Assembly: GCA_019633425.1 (NCBI GenBank)
Contig: WSUB01000045.1
Span: forward strand, 62,001 to 126,000
Direction of reading: 5' to 3'
Length of the DNA: 64,000 bases
Source: Tulasnella sp. 424
Lineage: Eukaryota > Basidiomycota > Agaricomycetes > Cantharellales > Tulasnellaceae
In this document: positions 33,865-45,708 of the stretch, one piece after another
Layout of the letters: each line of letters begins with the position of its first letter
Numbering within the stretch: position 1 is the stretch's first letter
Position numbers and translations under genes: made by a program
Notes under the pieces: generated by a model
What the model saw: only the letters and a program-made list of their open reading frames with translations
What the model was told of the DNA's origin: nothing
Database searches by the model: none

Positions 33865-35505
33865 TCAGTACTTGACGGTAATCTTTTCGGCACTGACTTT
33901 GCCTGCTTTATGATACAGCAAGGCATCGGGGAGACCGTCAAGGCCCCCAGGCCAGTTCTTTAGGGGCATCACTTTCAGTTTTGGCGCTAGCGTTGGCATC
34001 CGCTTTTGCCTGAGAGTCGTCGTAACCTTTGAATCAGGGACCGGAGATTTGGCCTGAAGGAGCGGGAAAGCTCTTACCATTCCACCATCCAAGGATAGTA
34101 GTTATCGTTACTCTTGTCGAGAGCTTTGTAGATGAGAATACCCTTCGTTTCGATCTTAGATGGCGGGAAGGATTCGTCTCGTTTGACTAGGACTGTTGAT
34201 TGTAAGGGTTGCGTCAGCATTGGGAGCAACATGAGCCCTAGAACGCCTCTACGTACGAATGGTAATAATTTTGCCACCCTCATCGTTCATAGCTTCTGCG
34301 ACGAGTTTCGTTGAACCTTGGCGGGAATCGGTGCAATCAGTTTCGGGGAAGGGGGCGCTAAGGCCGACATATCCACACCGTTCTCTGAAACCGAATCCAA
34401 GGCATGTTTGATTTGGCCATTGCTCCATTCTTTGATCTTCCTCGGAGCATCTGGGTCCTTCAAAGGTCGAGATCTGTCGGTATACGGCTTTTCGCTACCA
34501 AGAAGTGGAAATCTTACTAACCTTGTAGTCGAATACCTCGTCGGCACCAATCCTTTTGAGGAAGAGATGATTTTTCGGGGACGCAGTGCTGATGAGAATT
34601 CTTTCAGCATTAAAATCCTAGGTCTGGTGCGTTTAAAGTCGGCGTTCACTCACGTGACGACTCTCAGACCAGATAGTTTAGCTAGAGCGATTGCGTAAAT
34701 ACCAACCGAGGTAGATCCGGCCCAGATGAGGACCTGGTGATGAAATTGATCAGACGTCCCCCGCGTCGATCAATTGGCGGTTGAGTCCGCAGACGTACTG
34801 TTGCAGGTTCGCTGACGGTTTCCCAAGGGCTCGGAAGCTTGAGACCGTAAAAAAGAGCATATGCTGCCGTAGTGAGGGCGATCCCGCCTTGCGGGGCTGC
34901 GTCTTCGTACGAGACGTCGGATTTGGGGACAACCCAGACCTGCGTCGCGGTGCATCCGGCGGTCAGCAGGACAGATCTTCTCTCGCTTTATGAAATTCAT
35001 ACCGTCTTTGGGTCTGTCTTGACATATTCTAGATAAGACGGCAGGGTAAGCATCGTTCTCAGATTTAGAACGAGGGCTTCCTCGCTCAATTGAGGCTGCT
35101 GTCCTACCTTGAAAAGCACCGTTGTCATCTGAAGTTCCACTGGCCTTCACAAAGCCAGCAACCGCATCCCCAAGATTGATGTCGGTGACATTCTTTCCAA
35201 TTTGGACAACATCCCCTGAAAAGTCGCATCCAATAGATTGACCGGGCTTCAGAAGGTTCATCCAGACATGTTTCCAATCCGTCCTGGAAAGAACCAAGCA
35301 ATTATAGCGAGAGCTCTGGGGCGGGGGGTATGAGATGAAACCGAAACCAAACGTACGGGTTGAGTGACGTCGCTGCAACTTTAACTAAAATCTCATCGTC
35401 GCTGATGCTAGGCACAGGCCGCTCCTTGACGGCGACGTTGGGACCGTCGATCACAGTGAGAGCGCGATGCGTGGAAGGAACTTGGACAAAGGCACTGGTT
35501 GACAT
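33865..35505 (-). CDS. Zinc-independent MDR oxidoreductase 4 (array copy 2)
   Basis: Starts MSTSAFVQVPSTHRAL at 35505 and ends DALLYHKAGKVSAEKITVKY at 33865. The motif order is the same as MDR 3: SLNP joined to TDWKHVWMNLLKPGQS, IGCDFSGDVVQIGKNVTD, GDAVAGFVKASGTSDDNG, APQGGIALTTAAYAL, WAGSTSVGIYAIALAKLSG. The NP-TDWK segment holds the Lys corresponding to the active-site Lys of related enoyl reductases. All exons are open and splice sites conserved. The substrate is unknown; NADPH-dependent reduction of an enone or similar compound is inferred from family. Confidence 0.86.
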
Positions 35506-36182
35506 CGAGGAGATACAGCGAGGTCTGACAGAATCCGGCGTGCAAGTCTTTGGTCTCGATTTATAAACGGTGGAGGTTCCAAGGTGGGTCGTCGCCGGTT
35601 TGCGGAAGCAGCGGGTCAACGTGACATCACCCCTGGCGTATCGCAATGTCTTCGATGCTTGCGGAAGAATAATTTTGCTCATCGTCTGAAGAATGAATGT
35701 TGCTGGTGATACCCAGTGCTTTGAACGACTTCCGTTATCTCCCACTAGTGGTCAGCTTCGGGTCGGTCGGATACCGGGAACCTCCACATCCCGGTCTTTC
35801 CCCTGGTCTCTCGGTACTCGAGAAGCCGAGAACGCAATTCATTCGCTAGAGTGCGTCACGCCGGTTTGTAAGGTCTAAACGTCAAGGGATGGTCATTATA
35901 TTGCTGTAGGCAGTAGGTGTAGAGCACGATAAAGGGAAAAAGCTGGGAGGTACGAATGCAAACCCTGACAACAGCGATGGAATGGGGCAACGCGATACGG
36001 AGACGAAGCAATAAAAGACATAGGCGCAGAATGGAGAAGAAAGCGGTAGTGCAATGCGCGCGCGAGACGAAGAGTTAAGCAACCCCCCAAAAATAAGGCC
36101 CAGCCAAGACCGAAGTGGAACGGGGGAATGGAAGACGGGGGAATGGGGTGAGGGGAACATGATATGCAAAGGGATCAAACAA

Positions 36183-36246
36183 GAAGGGACCATGGACTCC
36201 ACCAAGCATGCTCGAGCATATTCTTTCGCAAAAGCATGGGCGTGCC
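36183..36246 (-). pseudogene. SRPK 3'-end stump 2
   Basis: This is a second copy of the SRPK terminal coding block (compare 38797-38855), with substitutions and no kinase exons attached. It marks the junction of array units 2 and 3. Confidence 0.8.
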
Positions 36247-36443
36247 CCGCGTCTTCTTAGTGCAGACGGGTCATGGTAGCAGTTCCTCGGATTGCTTCGA
36301 CGGAACACCCCCAAGAGTAACCATTCCCTCCACGGCGCTGCCTGAAGATGACAAGCCTTCATCCAGGTCACGCAAAGAAAAACTTTGTGCTGCACTGGTC
36401 ATTCCGTTTTTATTGCATGGGGAGGAAGGAATGTACAATCATT

Positions 36444-38082
36444 TCAGTACTTGACGGTAATCTTTTCGGCACTGACTTTGCCCGCTTTACTGTACAGCAA
36501 GGCATCAGGGAGACCGTCAAGGCCCCCAGGCCAGTTCTTTAGAGGGATCACTTTCAACTTTGGCGCTAACGTGGGCATCCGCTTTTGCCTGAGAGTCGTC
36601 GTAACCTTTGAATCAGGGACCGGAGATTTGGCCTGAAGGAACGGGAAGGCTCTTACCATTCCACCATCCAAGGATAGTAGTTATCGTTACTCTTGTCGAG
36701 AGCATTGTAGATGACCATACCCTTCGTTTCGATCTTGGATGGTGGGAGGGATTCGTCTCGGTTGACTTGGAATGTTGAAGTAAGGGTTGCGTCAGCATTG
36801 GGAGCAACATGAGCCTTAGAACGCCTCTACGTACGAGTGATAATTTCGCCACCCTCATTGTTCATAGCTTCTGCGACAAGTTTTGTTGAACCTTGGCGGG
36901 AATCGGTGCAATCAGTTTCGGTGAAGGGGGCCGCTAAACCTGACATATCCACACCGTTCTCTGAAACCGAATCCAAGGCATGTTTGATTTGGCCATTGCT
37001 CCATTCTTTGATCTTCCTCGGGGCATCTGGGTCCTTCAAAGGCCGAGAGCTGTCGGTATACGGCTTTTCGCTACCAGGGAGTGGAAATTTACTAACCTTG
37101 TAGTCGAATACCTCGTCGGCACCAATCCTTTTGAGGAGGAGATGATTTTTCGGGGACGCAGTGCTGGTGAGAATTCTTTCAGCATTAGAATCCTAGGTCT
37201 GGTGCGTTTAAAGTCGGCGTTCACTCACGTGACGACTCTCAGACCAGATAGTTTAGCTAGAGCGATTGCGTAAATACCAACCGAGGTAGATCCGGCCCAG
37301 ATGAGGACCTGATGATGAAATTGATCAGACGTCATAACCCTTGCGTCGATCAATCGGGGGTCGAGTCCGCAGACGTACTGTTGCAGGTTCGCTGGCGGTT
37401 TCCCAAGGGCTCGGAAGCTTGAGACCGTAAAAAAGAGCATATGCTGCCGTAGTGAGGGCGATCCCGCCTTGCGGGGCTGCGTCTTCGTACGAGACGTCGG
37501 ATTTGGGGACAACCCAGACCTGCGTCGCGGTGCATCCGGCGGTCAGCAGGACAGACCTTTTCTCGCTTTATGAAATTCATACCGTCTTCGGGTCTGTCTT
37601 GACATATTCTAGATAAGACGGCAGGGTAAGCATCGTTCTCAGATCTAGAATGAGGGCTTCCTCGCTCAATTGAGGCTGCTGTCCTACCTTGAAAAGCACC
37701 GTTGTCGTCTGAAGTCCCACCGGGCAGCACAAAGCCAGCAACCGCATCCCCAAGATTGATGTCGGTGACGTTCTTTCCAAGTTTGACAACATCTCCAGAA
37801 AAGTCGCATCCCGTAGATTGGCCGGGCTTCTGAAGGTGCCAAACAAGTTTCCAATCCGCCCTGGAAAGAATCAAGCAATGTAGCAAGAGCTCGGGGGGGG
37901 GGGGGGATGAGATGAAATTGAAATCAAACGTACGGGTTGAGTGACGTCGCTGCAACTTTAACTAAAATCTCATCGTCGCTGATGCTGGGCACAGGTCGCT
38001 CTTTTAGGGCGACGTTGGGACCGTCGATCACAGTGAGAGCGCGATGCGTGGAAGGAACTTGGACAAAGGTACTGGTTGACAT
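36444..38082 (-). CDS. Zinc-independent MDR oxidoreductase 5 (array copy 3)
   Basis: Starts MSTSTFVQVPSTHRAL at 38082 and ends KAGKVSAEKITVKY at 36444. Downstream exons are nearly identical to MDR 4. The second coding exon differs strongly: ADWKLVWHLQKPGQS in place of TDWKHVWMNLLKPGQS, and VLPGGTSDDNG in place of VKASGTSDDNG. One residue is also deleted there. Nucleotide-binding and other motifs are intact. A G run (about 37893-37905) lies in the first intron. It is the copy at the ancestral position, next to SRPK. Confidence 0.86.
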
Positions 38083-38800
38083 CGAGGGGATAAAGCGAGG
38101 TTTGACAGACTCCAGTGTGCAAGTCTTTGGTTTATAATCTTTGGTTTATAAGCGGTGGAGGCTCCAAGGCGGGCCATCGCCGGTTTGCGTGGCAGTCAGC
38201 ATGACATCACCCGGGGCATATCGCAATGTCTTCGATGCTGGCGAAAGAATGACTCTGCTCATCGTCCGAGACAAGTGGTCGATGAGAATGGGCATTGCTG
38301 GTGATAACCAGTGTTTTGAACGACTTCCTTTATCTTCCACTGGTGGCCAGGTCGGGATGCCAAGGACCTCGCATCCCCGGTCTTTCCCCTCCATCACTGC
38401 GACGTGGTCTCTCAGTACTCGAGAAGCCAAGAACGCAATTCGTTCGCTGTAGCGCGTCACGCCGCTTTGTAATGTCTAAACGTTGATGGATGGTCATTAT
38501 ATTGCTGCAGGCAGTATGGTGTAGAGCACGATAAAGGGGAAAAAAAAAGCTGGGAGATACGAATGCAAGACCTGACAACAGCAATGGAACGGAGTAACGC
38601 AATACGGAGACGAAACGGGGAACGGTGAATAAAAGACATGGGCGCAGAAAAGAGAAGAAAGTGGTAGTACAATGCGCAAGACGAAGAATTAACACAAAAA
38701 AACAAGGCCCAGCCAAGACCGAAAGTGGAATGGGGGATGGAAGAAGGGGGAGTAGGGGGAGGGGGGGACATGATGTGTAAAGGGATCAAACAAGAAAAGA
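38083..38800. other. MDR 5 promoter and SRPK 3' spacer
   Basis: This 0.7-kb spacer is repeated in homologous form at 33061-33601 and 35506-36182. It is purine-rich on the plus strand near 38700-38800. No gene. Confidence 0.6.
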
Positions 38801-41737
38801 TCATGAGCTCATCCATGGATGTTCGAGCATATCCTTCGCAGTAGCACGGGCATGCCAATCAACTTTGAGCATCGGTTCCATGAAGCTAGCGAACAACTGG
38901 GCATCTTCTGGCTTGTAATCATACTTGTCTTTCATTACGTCAGACACTGGCCAATTATGCAGCCGACTGATATGACGAAGGGTACCTGCAAGAAAATTAA
39001 AATGAAGAAATTAAGTTAACTCCCTGCATCCAAGACGTCAAACAGAGTCATTTTACGTACCATTACTTCGCCAGATCTCCCTCGACCATTTACCAGAAGT
39101 CTTCATCTCCTTCGAGAAGCCATCTCCAACAAGCTCTACGATCTGGGCGACATGATCGTCGTCTTTACCCCAGCAACCCTGTCTGCTCTTCGGGTTGAAG
39201 AGATATTCGCCGGTAAGAAGCTCGAACACGACGCAAGCGACGCTCCATAGGTCAACCCGTTCATCCCAAGTGTCCATTCCAAGAATAGCTTCGGGCGAAC
39301 GATACTGGCGGGTCTGGATGTCGTTCGTAAAGTGATGCGAAATCGGGGTCGCGTTGCCCAAATCGGCGATCTTGATGCGTATTGGCGGTCTCTGCGGGCC
39401 AGGGAGGAGTTCCTTTGGTGCGGTCTGACTTAGGAGAGATGGGCCGGCTGATACGATCTGGGAAGATGAGGTCGATGGGGGACATGGGGTCGTCTCTCGT
39501 GCCGAGGGAGCATCACCAATGACAGTCTCCGTCTCTGTCCTGTCATCACAAATCGATAGTTCCCGGTCGCATGTGCCACTGCAGCTCATGGCGTCGGTGG
39601 TCTTGATGATCGTTGGGATGCCGTTGAACAAAGGCTTCAGGCCGGTGTCTGGGCGGCCATCAGCAGAGGTGTTGGGACTGGTGAGGGTCATGCTGGCACC
39701 GTCAATCTCGATCGTTGGCGTCACGGGTTGGGAGAAGGTGGTATCCATCGTATTCAGCGACGAGCTCATGCTAGCCATCGCAGCCTCGTCCATGTCCTCT
39801 CCAATATCAACCTCCTCCTTCAACAGGCTCGACGGCAGGGGTTGCGGACCGGGTCCGTTGGGCGACACGCCTTGGGACTTGGATGTTCCCGTCCGTGCGC
39901 TGGCCATCAGTGCTGCGGCACTGATACCGGGGCTACCCGAGATGGTAGCCGTGGCGATTGCAGATGAAGGAGCAATCGTCGCAGACCCAATGCCGACTTC
40001 CATGCTGTTCGGTGGGGCAGGCTTCGGCAACGTGGCCTGGGAAGTTGCGGGGGCAGATGGTGTAGGACTTTCCAATCCGAGAGCCGTCATCCTCATCGAT
40101 AACCGTTCAAGTGGGCTATTGGATAAGCTTCCGATGGGTGTGCGACTGGGGCTGCTTAGGGGTTGGGAAGAGAAGATGTACACCTGATTTGACATGGCGC
40201 CAGAATGGTGCAGTGATGATGGCGAGGTCGGTCGAGGAAGGTGAGAAGGCGGGAACGTAATGTGCGTCAAGGCGCTTGCCTGAGACAGGTAATTTCGCAG
40301 GTGAGTCAGAAACCCGAGGATCAGGAACAGAAGAATTAAAAGGCCTGACCTTGATAGACTCGCTGGTTGGGAACATCTCCAACTCCATACGGACAACTTC
40401 CTCTACATCTTCGAGGGCGACGAGAACGTTTTCGGGCTTCAAATCCGTATGTATCAACTTGCACTCTGAATGGAGGTAGTCCATGCCAAGCAAGATTTGT
40501 TTGGCAATGCATTTGACCAGAGCCGGCGGAACGGCCAGATCGATCAGGGATGCAAAGGTGGCGGCGGTCTTCCGGCCGGATGGCGTGAGGTTGCTCCGGT
40601 TCTGTTTGGCAAGTGCGGCGGCTGCGAGTTTATTCTCTTTCACGCATCGTTGCGTAAGGGAAAGCAAATTCTCGCCGAGAGGCTCGAACGTCTGCAGAAG
40701 AATGAAGCAGGGAAAGGTTAGCAAAGGTTCAATAACGAGAGGGTTGTAAGCGAGATGAAACGACTGGGCGGCGGGCCGGGCTGGTCCAAAGAGATGCCGG
40801 CTCGACCTCGGTCCAACTCAATCAAGGCAGTAGTGCACCTCTCGCACTAGTAACGTTAATGAGTGAGGAACCAAGGCGCGAAAGGGCACCTGCCATGCAC
40901 GGCCACAGACCCGTGAAAGTCTGGCACTGGTAGCAGGTGGCATAGCTCGTTTGATCCCAACCGAGCCAGGATCGCATCACAGAAGGATGCTTCGCTTTGA
41001 TGCCAACAAGCCAGCCCAAAGTGCTGGGAGTGATTAAAGACCGAAGGGCGAAACGTCACCGATACGCACCATACAAACGTGCGGTTGCCCATGCAGACCG
41101 GGATGCTCGAACGAATCGAGGAACGAAACGACGTGCTCGTAGCCTGGATGGGAGGGATTTGCGCCCTGGACGGCGCGGAGGAGCTTAATCTCATCTAATG
41201 CTGTTTCGGTGTATCTGCGGGAGGACTTCATTATCTTGAGCGCGACATGTCGTCCATGCCTAATTGAACCAAAGCCGCGTTCGGGTCGGTAGATTGATTA
41301 GCGTCTGAAACAAAAACAAAAAGTCCCCAAACGTCGATACGCACTGAGTGTCTTTGGCCAGCCACACTGTGCTAAAGTGGCCCCATCCCATCTTTCGGAG
41401 GATTTGATATCGGCCAATGGTGTCCATGATGTGGACGGCTGTGAGGTGAAGGCGAGGTGAGCCGAGGGAACAGGCGAGACAAACGAGGCACCCAGCAGTC
41501 CAACATACGATGATAACCTCCAGGCCGATAATCACCAGCATCTTCCTCCTCAGCGAGATTGACCTTTGGAGGTGAGGGTCTTGAGGAGTAGGAGGCGTAT
41601 ACGGAAGCATTCGAGGGAACAACACCGTGGGCATTGGGAATTGGACGGGGCGTCGAAGCAAAGCTGCTGGCTGTTGGAGTTGGTGTCATGTGAAGGCTAC
41701 CGGTTGCGTACACCCTCGACGAGAGCACTGCAGTCAT
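38801..41737 (-). CDS. SR-protein-specific kinase (SRPK family)
   Basis: A serine/threonine kinase that in other organisms phosphorylates SR splicing factors. The start at 41737 gives MTAVLSSRVYATGS and a Ser/Pro-rich lead. Kinase motifs: GRYQILRKMGWGHFSTVWLA (Gly loop), RHVALKIMKSSRRY (Lys), IHTDLKPENVL (catalytic Asp), IADLGNAT (DLG in place of DFG, typical of SRPKs), RQYRSPEAILG, WSVACVVFELLTGEYLF, and a C-terminal WHARATAKDMLEHPWMSS with a stop at 38801. A spacer of about 270 residues rich in Ser, Thr and Pro splits the two kinase lobes, as is characteristic of SRPKs. At least seven exons. Its last codons are copied twice in the neighbouring MDR array. Confidence 0.93.
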
Positions 41738-44414
41738 CTCCGAACGCTGATTAGATGCGTGGCAAGACGAAGGAGAGAGGAGAGACGGGCGAAGGGAGAC
41801 GGAGGGAGGGAGGCGGAGGGGATCAGTTGTGGGAGGTTGCTTGGAGTTTGTGGTATGTATAAGATTGGCTGTGAGGGGGGGGGGCACCCCGGAAAAGAAC
41901 ACACCACAGTTATTACAGCCGGGCAATCCCACTGCTCGGACGACTCGCACCTTTTCAGGACCAAACCTCTAGGTTAAAAGGGAAAATATGTACAGTGAGA
42001 GCGACAAGGAGAACGATGAAGTAGCGGTGGAAAGTGATGGAGACAGGGCATCTCAAAGCCAACGAAGACTCAGACTGGTCTGGTTTGTTTGCCCAGCCCC
42101 CAGTTGCACGAATCTTAAGCTCCCAATTACTGATCATTGCCAGCTCTGCCACCACCTCCTGTACCTCCAGCCAACCCATGCCCTAACAAGCTCTGAGACG
42201 TTGCTCAGTTTTCTACGGGGAGACTTGAACCATGTCAGTGTGAACTTTTTCGAACTTTCGCCCCCATGTCCCAAAGCGCCCTTACCCGTTCCCAAAGCTC
42301 GTCCTGCCACCGTCGTACCCCAGCAAGCGACTTTTTGCAAATGGGACCTTCCAACCGGAGTTCTCCTTTGCCCGCCCCGCCCCGCATTCTTGACCCCACT
42401 CTTTGTTGTGGGTGACTTGCATAGTTGCGCTTTCTGCCGGCCGAGGCACGACGCGAACGACGGTTGATCCGACCATGGCACACGATAAGGTTACCCGAAC
42501 GCTCTTGCCTGATCCGCGAAGGGCAGTTGTTGGGTTTGCTCGCTCGAGAAGAAGTCGCATTGGCCCCGGCCCTCTCCATCGTTCCGGGACTCCAGAGAGC
42601 TGACACATACTCCCATTGGCTGATCCTCACCATCGGCCACGTTCAAAGGCACTTGCACCTCAGTCCCCTCCCCTCTGCGTCATCAAATCTCGTTATGCAC
42701 CACCTTCCTCAGCTCGACTGACCGGCGATGGGATCGTTCGATTTTCGATGTCGACGGTGTGGCTTTTGCATGTGGGCCAGTCTATCGACCATCTACCCAA
42801 CTGTTCATCTTATCAAGCCATTTCACTCCAAAAGGCAGAACACGCGTTCTTCGTCCCCACCGGTCAGCATGATCCGTCTCAGGCGTTCCCAACGGGCTGG
42901 GCCTGTACTCACAGGCCTTGCTCGTACCTCATCCCGGGGACGCTTCATCCACACAAGGCAAGCTTGGGCCACGCACCGTGTGAAGTGAAGCGCATCAAGA
43001 AAACCTGAAAACCATCGAGGTTTCTCCCACAACAACACAGCCTGGCCACTTCTTTCGCTATTTACGCCGGGGTCGCAGTTGCTCCTCCTCGAAAACGTAA
43101 AACGTGCGTTTTTTTCTTCTTCTATTCAGAGTCAAGAATATAATGGAGCCGCGCCAGAGTTGCATCGCGTAGGCGCTCGTGGTGCACGACCTTGCTCGAA
43201 CCCCTTCGAAAATCGAACATTGAGTGCCGATAATATCGGTATCCTAAACTATGAATTATAATATACTTCTACGGCATAATTACGACCAACCCAAATTCCC
43301 CGGCAACAACTTGACACACGTTGCCACTTCGATCATGAGAGAGTCTGTTTCTTCGCGGACGAAGAGGGCTCAACTTGGAAGCCTGGAGATCGTTTAGTCG
43401 CCGGGGAGACGTGCCCTTTGCTTCTTTAACTCCCCGTTCCACTCTTTCCCTCATAAGCGGAGAACTCCACCCGCTAAGCGTGTGGAATCGCGGAGCGCGA
43501 GTTCTTCCTGCTTGCCTTTGGCGGCGCATGTCGTCAGACTTTCCTTACGCGACAGCCCCTGTAATTTGGTATCCACCTACGCCCGTCGGTCCCCACCATT
43601 ATCTAGGGGGCGTGGGTTGACTCAATGCATATCTATTGGCCCTTTGATGGCCTGGCGGCCAACCCCACTTCTCCCGTCATGTTCTGACATTAATGGCGAC
43701 CCCGTGCCGACACAGCGTTGTTCACGAGCCAAAGGCATATCTAACCCCCCGCCTTGCCGATATATTCCATTGCTCCTTTATTCACCAATCACTGCGGCCC
43801 GCCTAAGTCATTGGGAATATTCCGCAAGGGCAGTTCGCTGGCGGACAGCGCTGTAAGCGGTGACTTCCGAACCACACTGGAGCAACAATGTAATGCACAA
43901 AGAAGTGGACGCGGAGGTGCGCAGGTTCGTGCTGTGATTTTGGGGGGTGAGGGTCGAACCTCTCGATCGTCGTTATCGTCATTCGTTGGACGACTCCTTT
44001 CATCCCCGGTCTTTGCGGAAAATGCCGAGAACTCATTGCCACTCGTTGGTGTCTGACGCAGACGCCGTGACAAAGAAAAGGCATACACAACCCGTTTTCG
44101 TAACGCATTCATTCGAACGGGGATCCAAGCACGATTTGGGCAGTGAGTTTAAAGTAATGTGGAGGTCCGGCGAGCGTCACGAGACAGCGTAGAATAGGGG
44201 AATTCAGACTAGCTCAGATCCTAACTATGATTTGTGGCCATGAGACTAATGTAGTGCCACCAAATCTCAATAAAGATATCTCTTATCTATTGCCGGATGG
44301 CCTTAGACCCAAGCGGAGCTGATGACCCCGAACCCCCACAACAGTAGACAGTCACACGGCTCAAAGGCGTCCTAGCAAAACTTCCCCTCCCGTCGCCGTG
44401 TAAATCTTGTTCCG
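41738..44414. other. Divergent intergenic region SRPK / PQ-loop gene
   Basis: About 2.7 kb between the starts of the SRPK (minus) and the PQ-loop gene (plus). Apart from the candidate at 41988-42467 I see no supported gene. Several frames on both strands lack domain or splice support. A G run occurs at about 41876-41883 and a T run at about 44452-44463 (the latter inside PQ-loop intron 1). Confidence 0.4.
41988..42467 (+). CDS. Candidate small Cys-rich (zinc-ribbon-like) protein
   Basis: An open frame of 159 codons with an acidic N-terminus and then WFVCPAPSCTNLKLPITDHC followed by QLCHH. The spacing W-x2-C-x4-C...H-C-x2-C-H-H, with SCAFC near the C-terminus, resembles fungal zinc-binding modules of the W-C-C...C-x2-C-x-H type. 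The ATG at 41988 is 250 bases from the SRPK start on the other strand. No intron is needed. An antisense frame of similar length exists (42235-42633), so coding status is uncertain. No function is proposed. Confidence 0.33.
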   Translation: MYSESDKENDEVAVESDGDRASQSQRRLRLVWFVCPAPSCTNLKLPITDHCQLCHHLLYLQPTHALTSSETLLSFLRGDLNHVSVNFFELSPPCPKAPLPVPKARPATVVPQQATFCKWDLPTGVLLCPPRPAFLTPLFVVGDLHSCAFCRPRHDANDG

Positions 44415-45670
44415 ATGATTTTCCCGGCCAGTGAAGCGAGCACCGCTGTAAGTTTTTTTTTTTCCTTTTACTCTCAAGTTGCTATAGGACTTTTAACTCG
44501 GCTGACTACTTGGGTTCGTTTCTTTTTACTGGCGAGATAGCTGGGATGGATGTCCATTGCCTGCTGGATGATTGTTTATACTCCACAAATCTATGAAAAC
44601 TATTCCCTGCAAAGCGGAGAGGGACTTTCGGTCCTTTTCGTTGTGATATGGCTCATTGGAGACTTGACGAATCTGTTTGGGGCCTTGATGGCTGGGTTGC
44701 TGCCGACCGTTATCATTCTCGCAGTCTATGTGAGTTCAATTCGGCGCGCTTTACGGGCTCGAAGCGACCTTCTCCTACAACGTTCTACTCACGCGATTTC
44801 CACAGTATACTCTTTGCGACATTATTCTGTTTTACCAAATCTTCTATTACCGCTGGCAGAGGCATCGACGCCACCGTTTGGGAATTCACCATCACCACGA
44901 CGCTCCACCCACCGAGTCCTCTCGACTGTTGGGAGAAGGGGAGGCAACAAGCCCACCGAGAAAATGGCAGCGATTCCTCCTAAACCGTGCCTTCCTTTAT
45001 TGTCTCGGATTCGCCTTCATATTCGCGATGGGGTTCGGTTCCATCATCGTAACGCGACGGTATCCAACTCATGAGAAGCCGCCCGTAGAAGTCATTGGGT
45101 GGACGAGCCAGGTACTGGGGTACCTTAGTGCGGTTTGCTATAGTGAGTCTTATCCGCATCGGCAAAACGACAAGAGCTCAGCATTTCTTTTTTGGAACGT
45201 TCTTCAGTTGGATCGAGGATCCCCCAAATAAGTAAGCCAGACACCCTCTTACCGCCTTATCCGCTGGAGGCTGACTTGCACGGAAGTTAAAAACGCTCAA
45301 ACTAAATGCGCGGGCCTTTCGTTGGCGCTATTCGTCTTCTGTCTTGCTGGCAACATCACCTACGTCCTATCGATCGTTGTCGCAAATCCTTCGAAACACC
45401 ACATCCTTGTCAACGCCCCCTGGCTAGCTGGTTAGTATCGCCTCCTTTCTCCCACAAGAAAGGATAAGAAGACGCTGAACGTCTGCATCGTTTTCAGGAA
45501 GCGCTTTGACATTATTCTTAGATTTCTTCGTGAGTTGGCCATGGCCAGGCTTGGTCATATGATATACATGCTGACAGACCAACCCCTTACAGGTTTTGTA
45601 CCAATTCTACCGTTACAGGTCAGAAGCGGATCGGCTGGACTCTGATTCCGAGTCCGAGTCGTTGCTGTAG
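44415..45670 (+). CDS. PQ-loop repeat transporter (vacuolar basic amino acid type)
   Basis: A seven-helix PQ-loop protein of the Ypq1/PQLC2 family, which moves cationic amino acids across vacuolar or lysosomal membranes. The start at 44415 gives a short first exon (MIFPASEASTA), then GWMSIACWMIVYTPQIYENY with the first PQ motif and FVVIWLIGDLTNLFGALMAG. A His/Pro-rich cytoplasmic loop (about 44870-44960) follows. The second PQ motif, IGSRIPQIIKNAQTKCAGLS, is split over two exons, then FCLAGNITYVLSIVV and LFLDFFVLYQFYRYR. The C-terminus is acidic (DSDSESESLL), ending at 45670. Seven short exons splice in frame. The dileucine end preceded by acidic residues fits a vacuolar sorting signal. Confidence 0.88.
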
Positions 45671-45708
45671 ACTACAAATTACATTTGTTTGTGGGAAATG
45701 TACCAACT

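Larger units (their letters stand above)
33661..36246. repeat. MDR array unit 2 (contains MDR 4 and an SRPK tail stump)
   Basis: Second unit. Its start, just after the SRPK-like block, has the same 3' flank sequence as units 1 and 3, and its end (36183-36246) again carries the SRPK tail match. It is clearly closer to unit 3 than to unit 1. Confidence 0.9.
36247..38855. repeat. MDR array unit 3, reaching into the real SRPK gene
   Basis: Third unit, containing MDR 5. Its right end (38797-38855) lies inside the functional SRPK terminal exon. This unit therefore occupies the original chromosomal position, and units 1 and 2 are derived copies. Confidence 0.9.

Noticed and set aside
24523..38082. 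Secondary-metabolite gene cluster
   Set aside because: LovC-like reductases are present, but no polyketide synthase, peptide synthetase, terpene cyclase or P450 is found nearby.
33061..38800. Repeated spacers as a CRISPR-like or regulatory satellite array
   Set aside because: They are simply the promoter and 3' flanks of the tandem MDR units, repeated at the 2.5-kb unit length.
43900..44200. Small gene near the PQ-loop promoter
   Set aside because: Overlapping frames on both strands have no consistent coding signal or domain.
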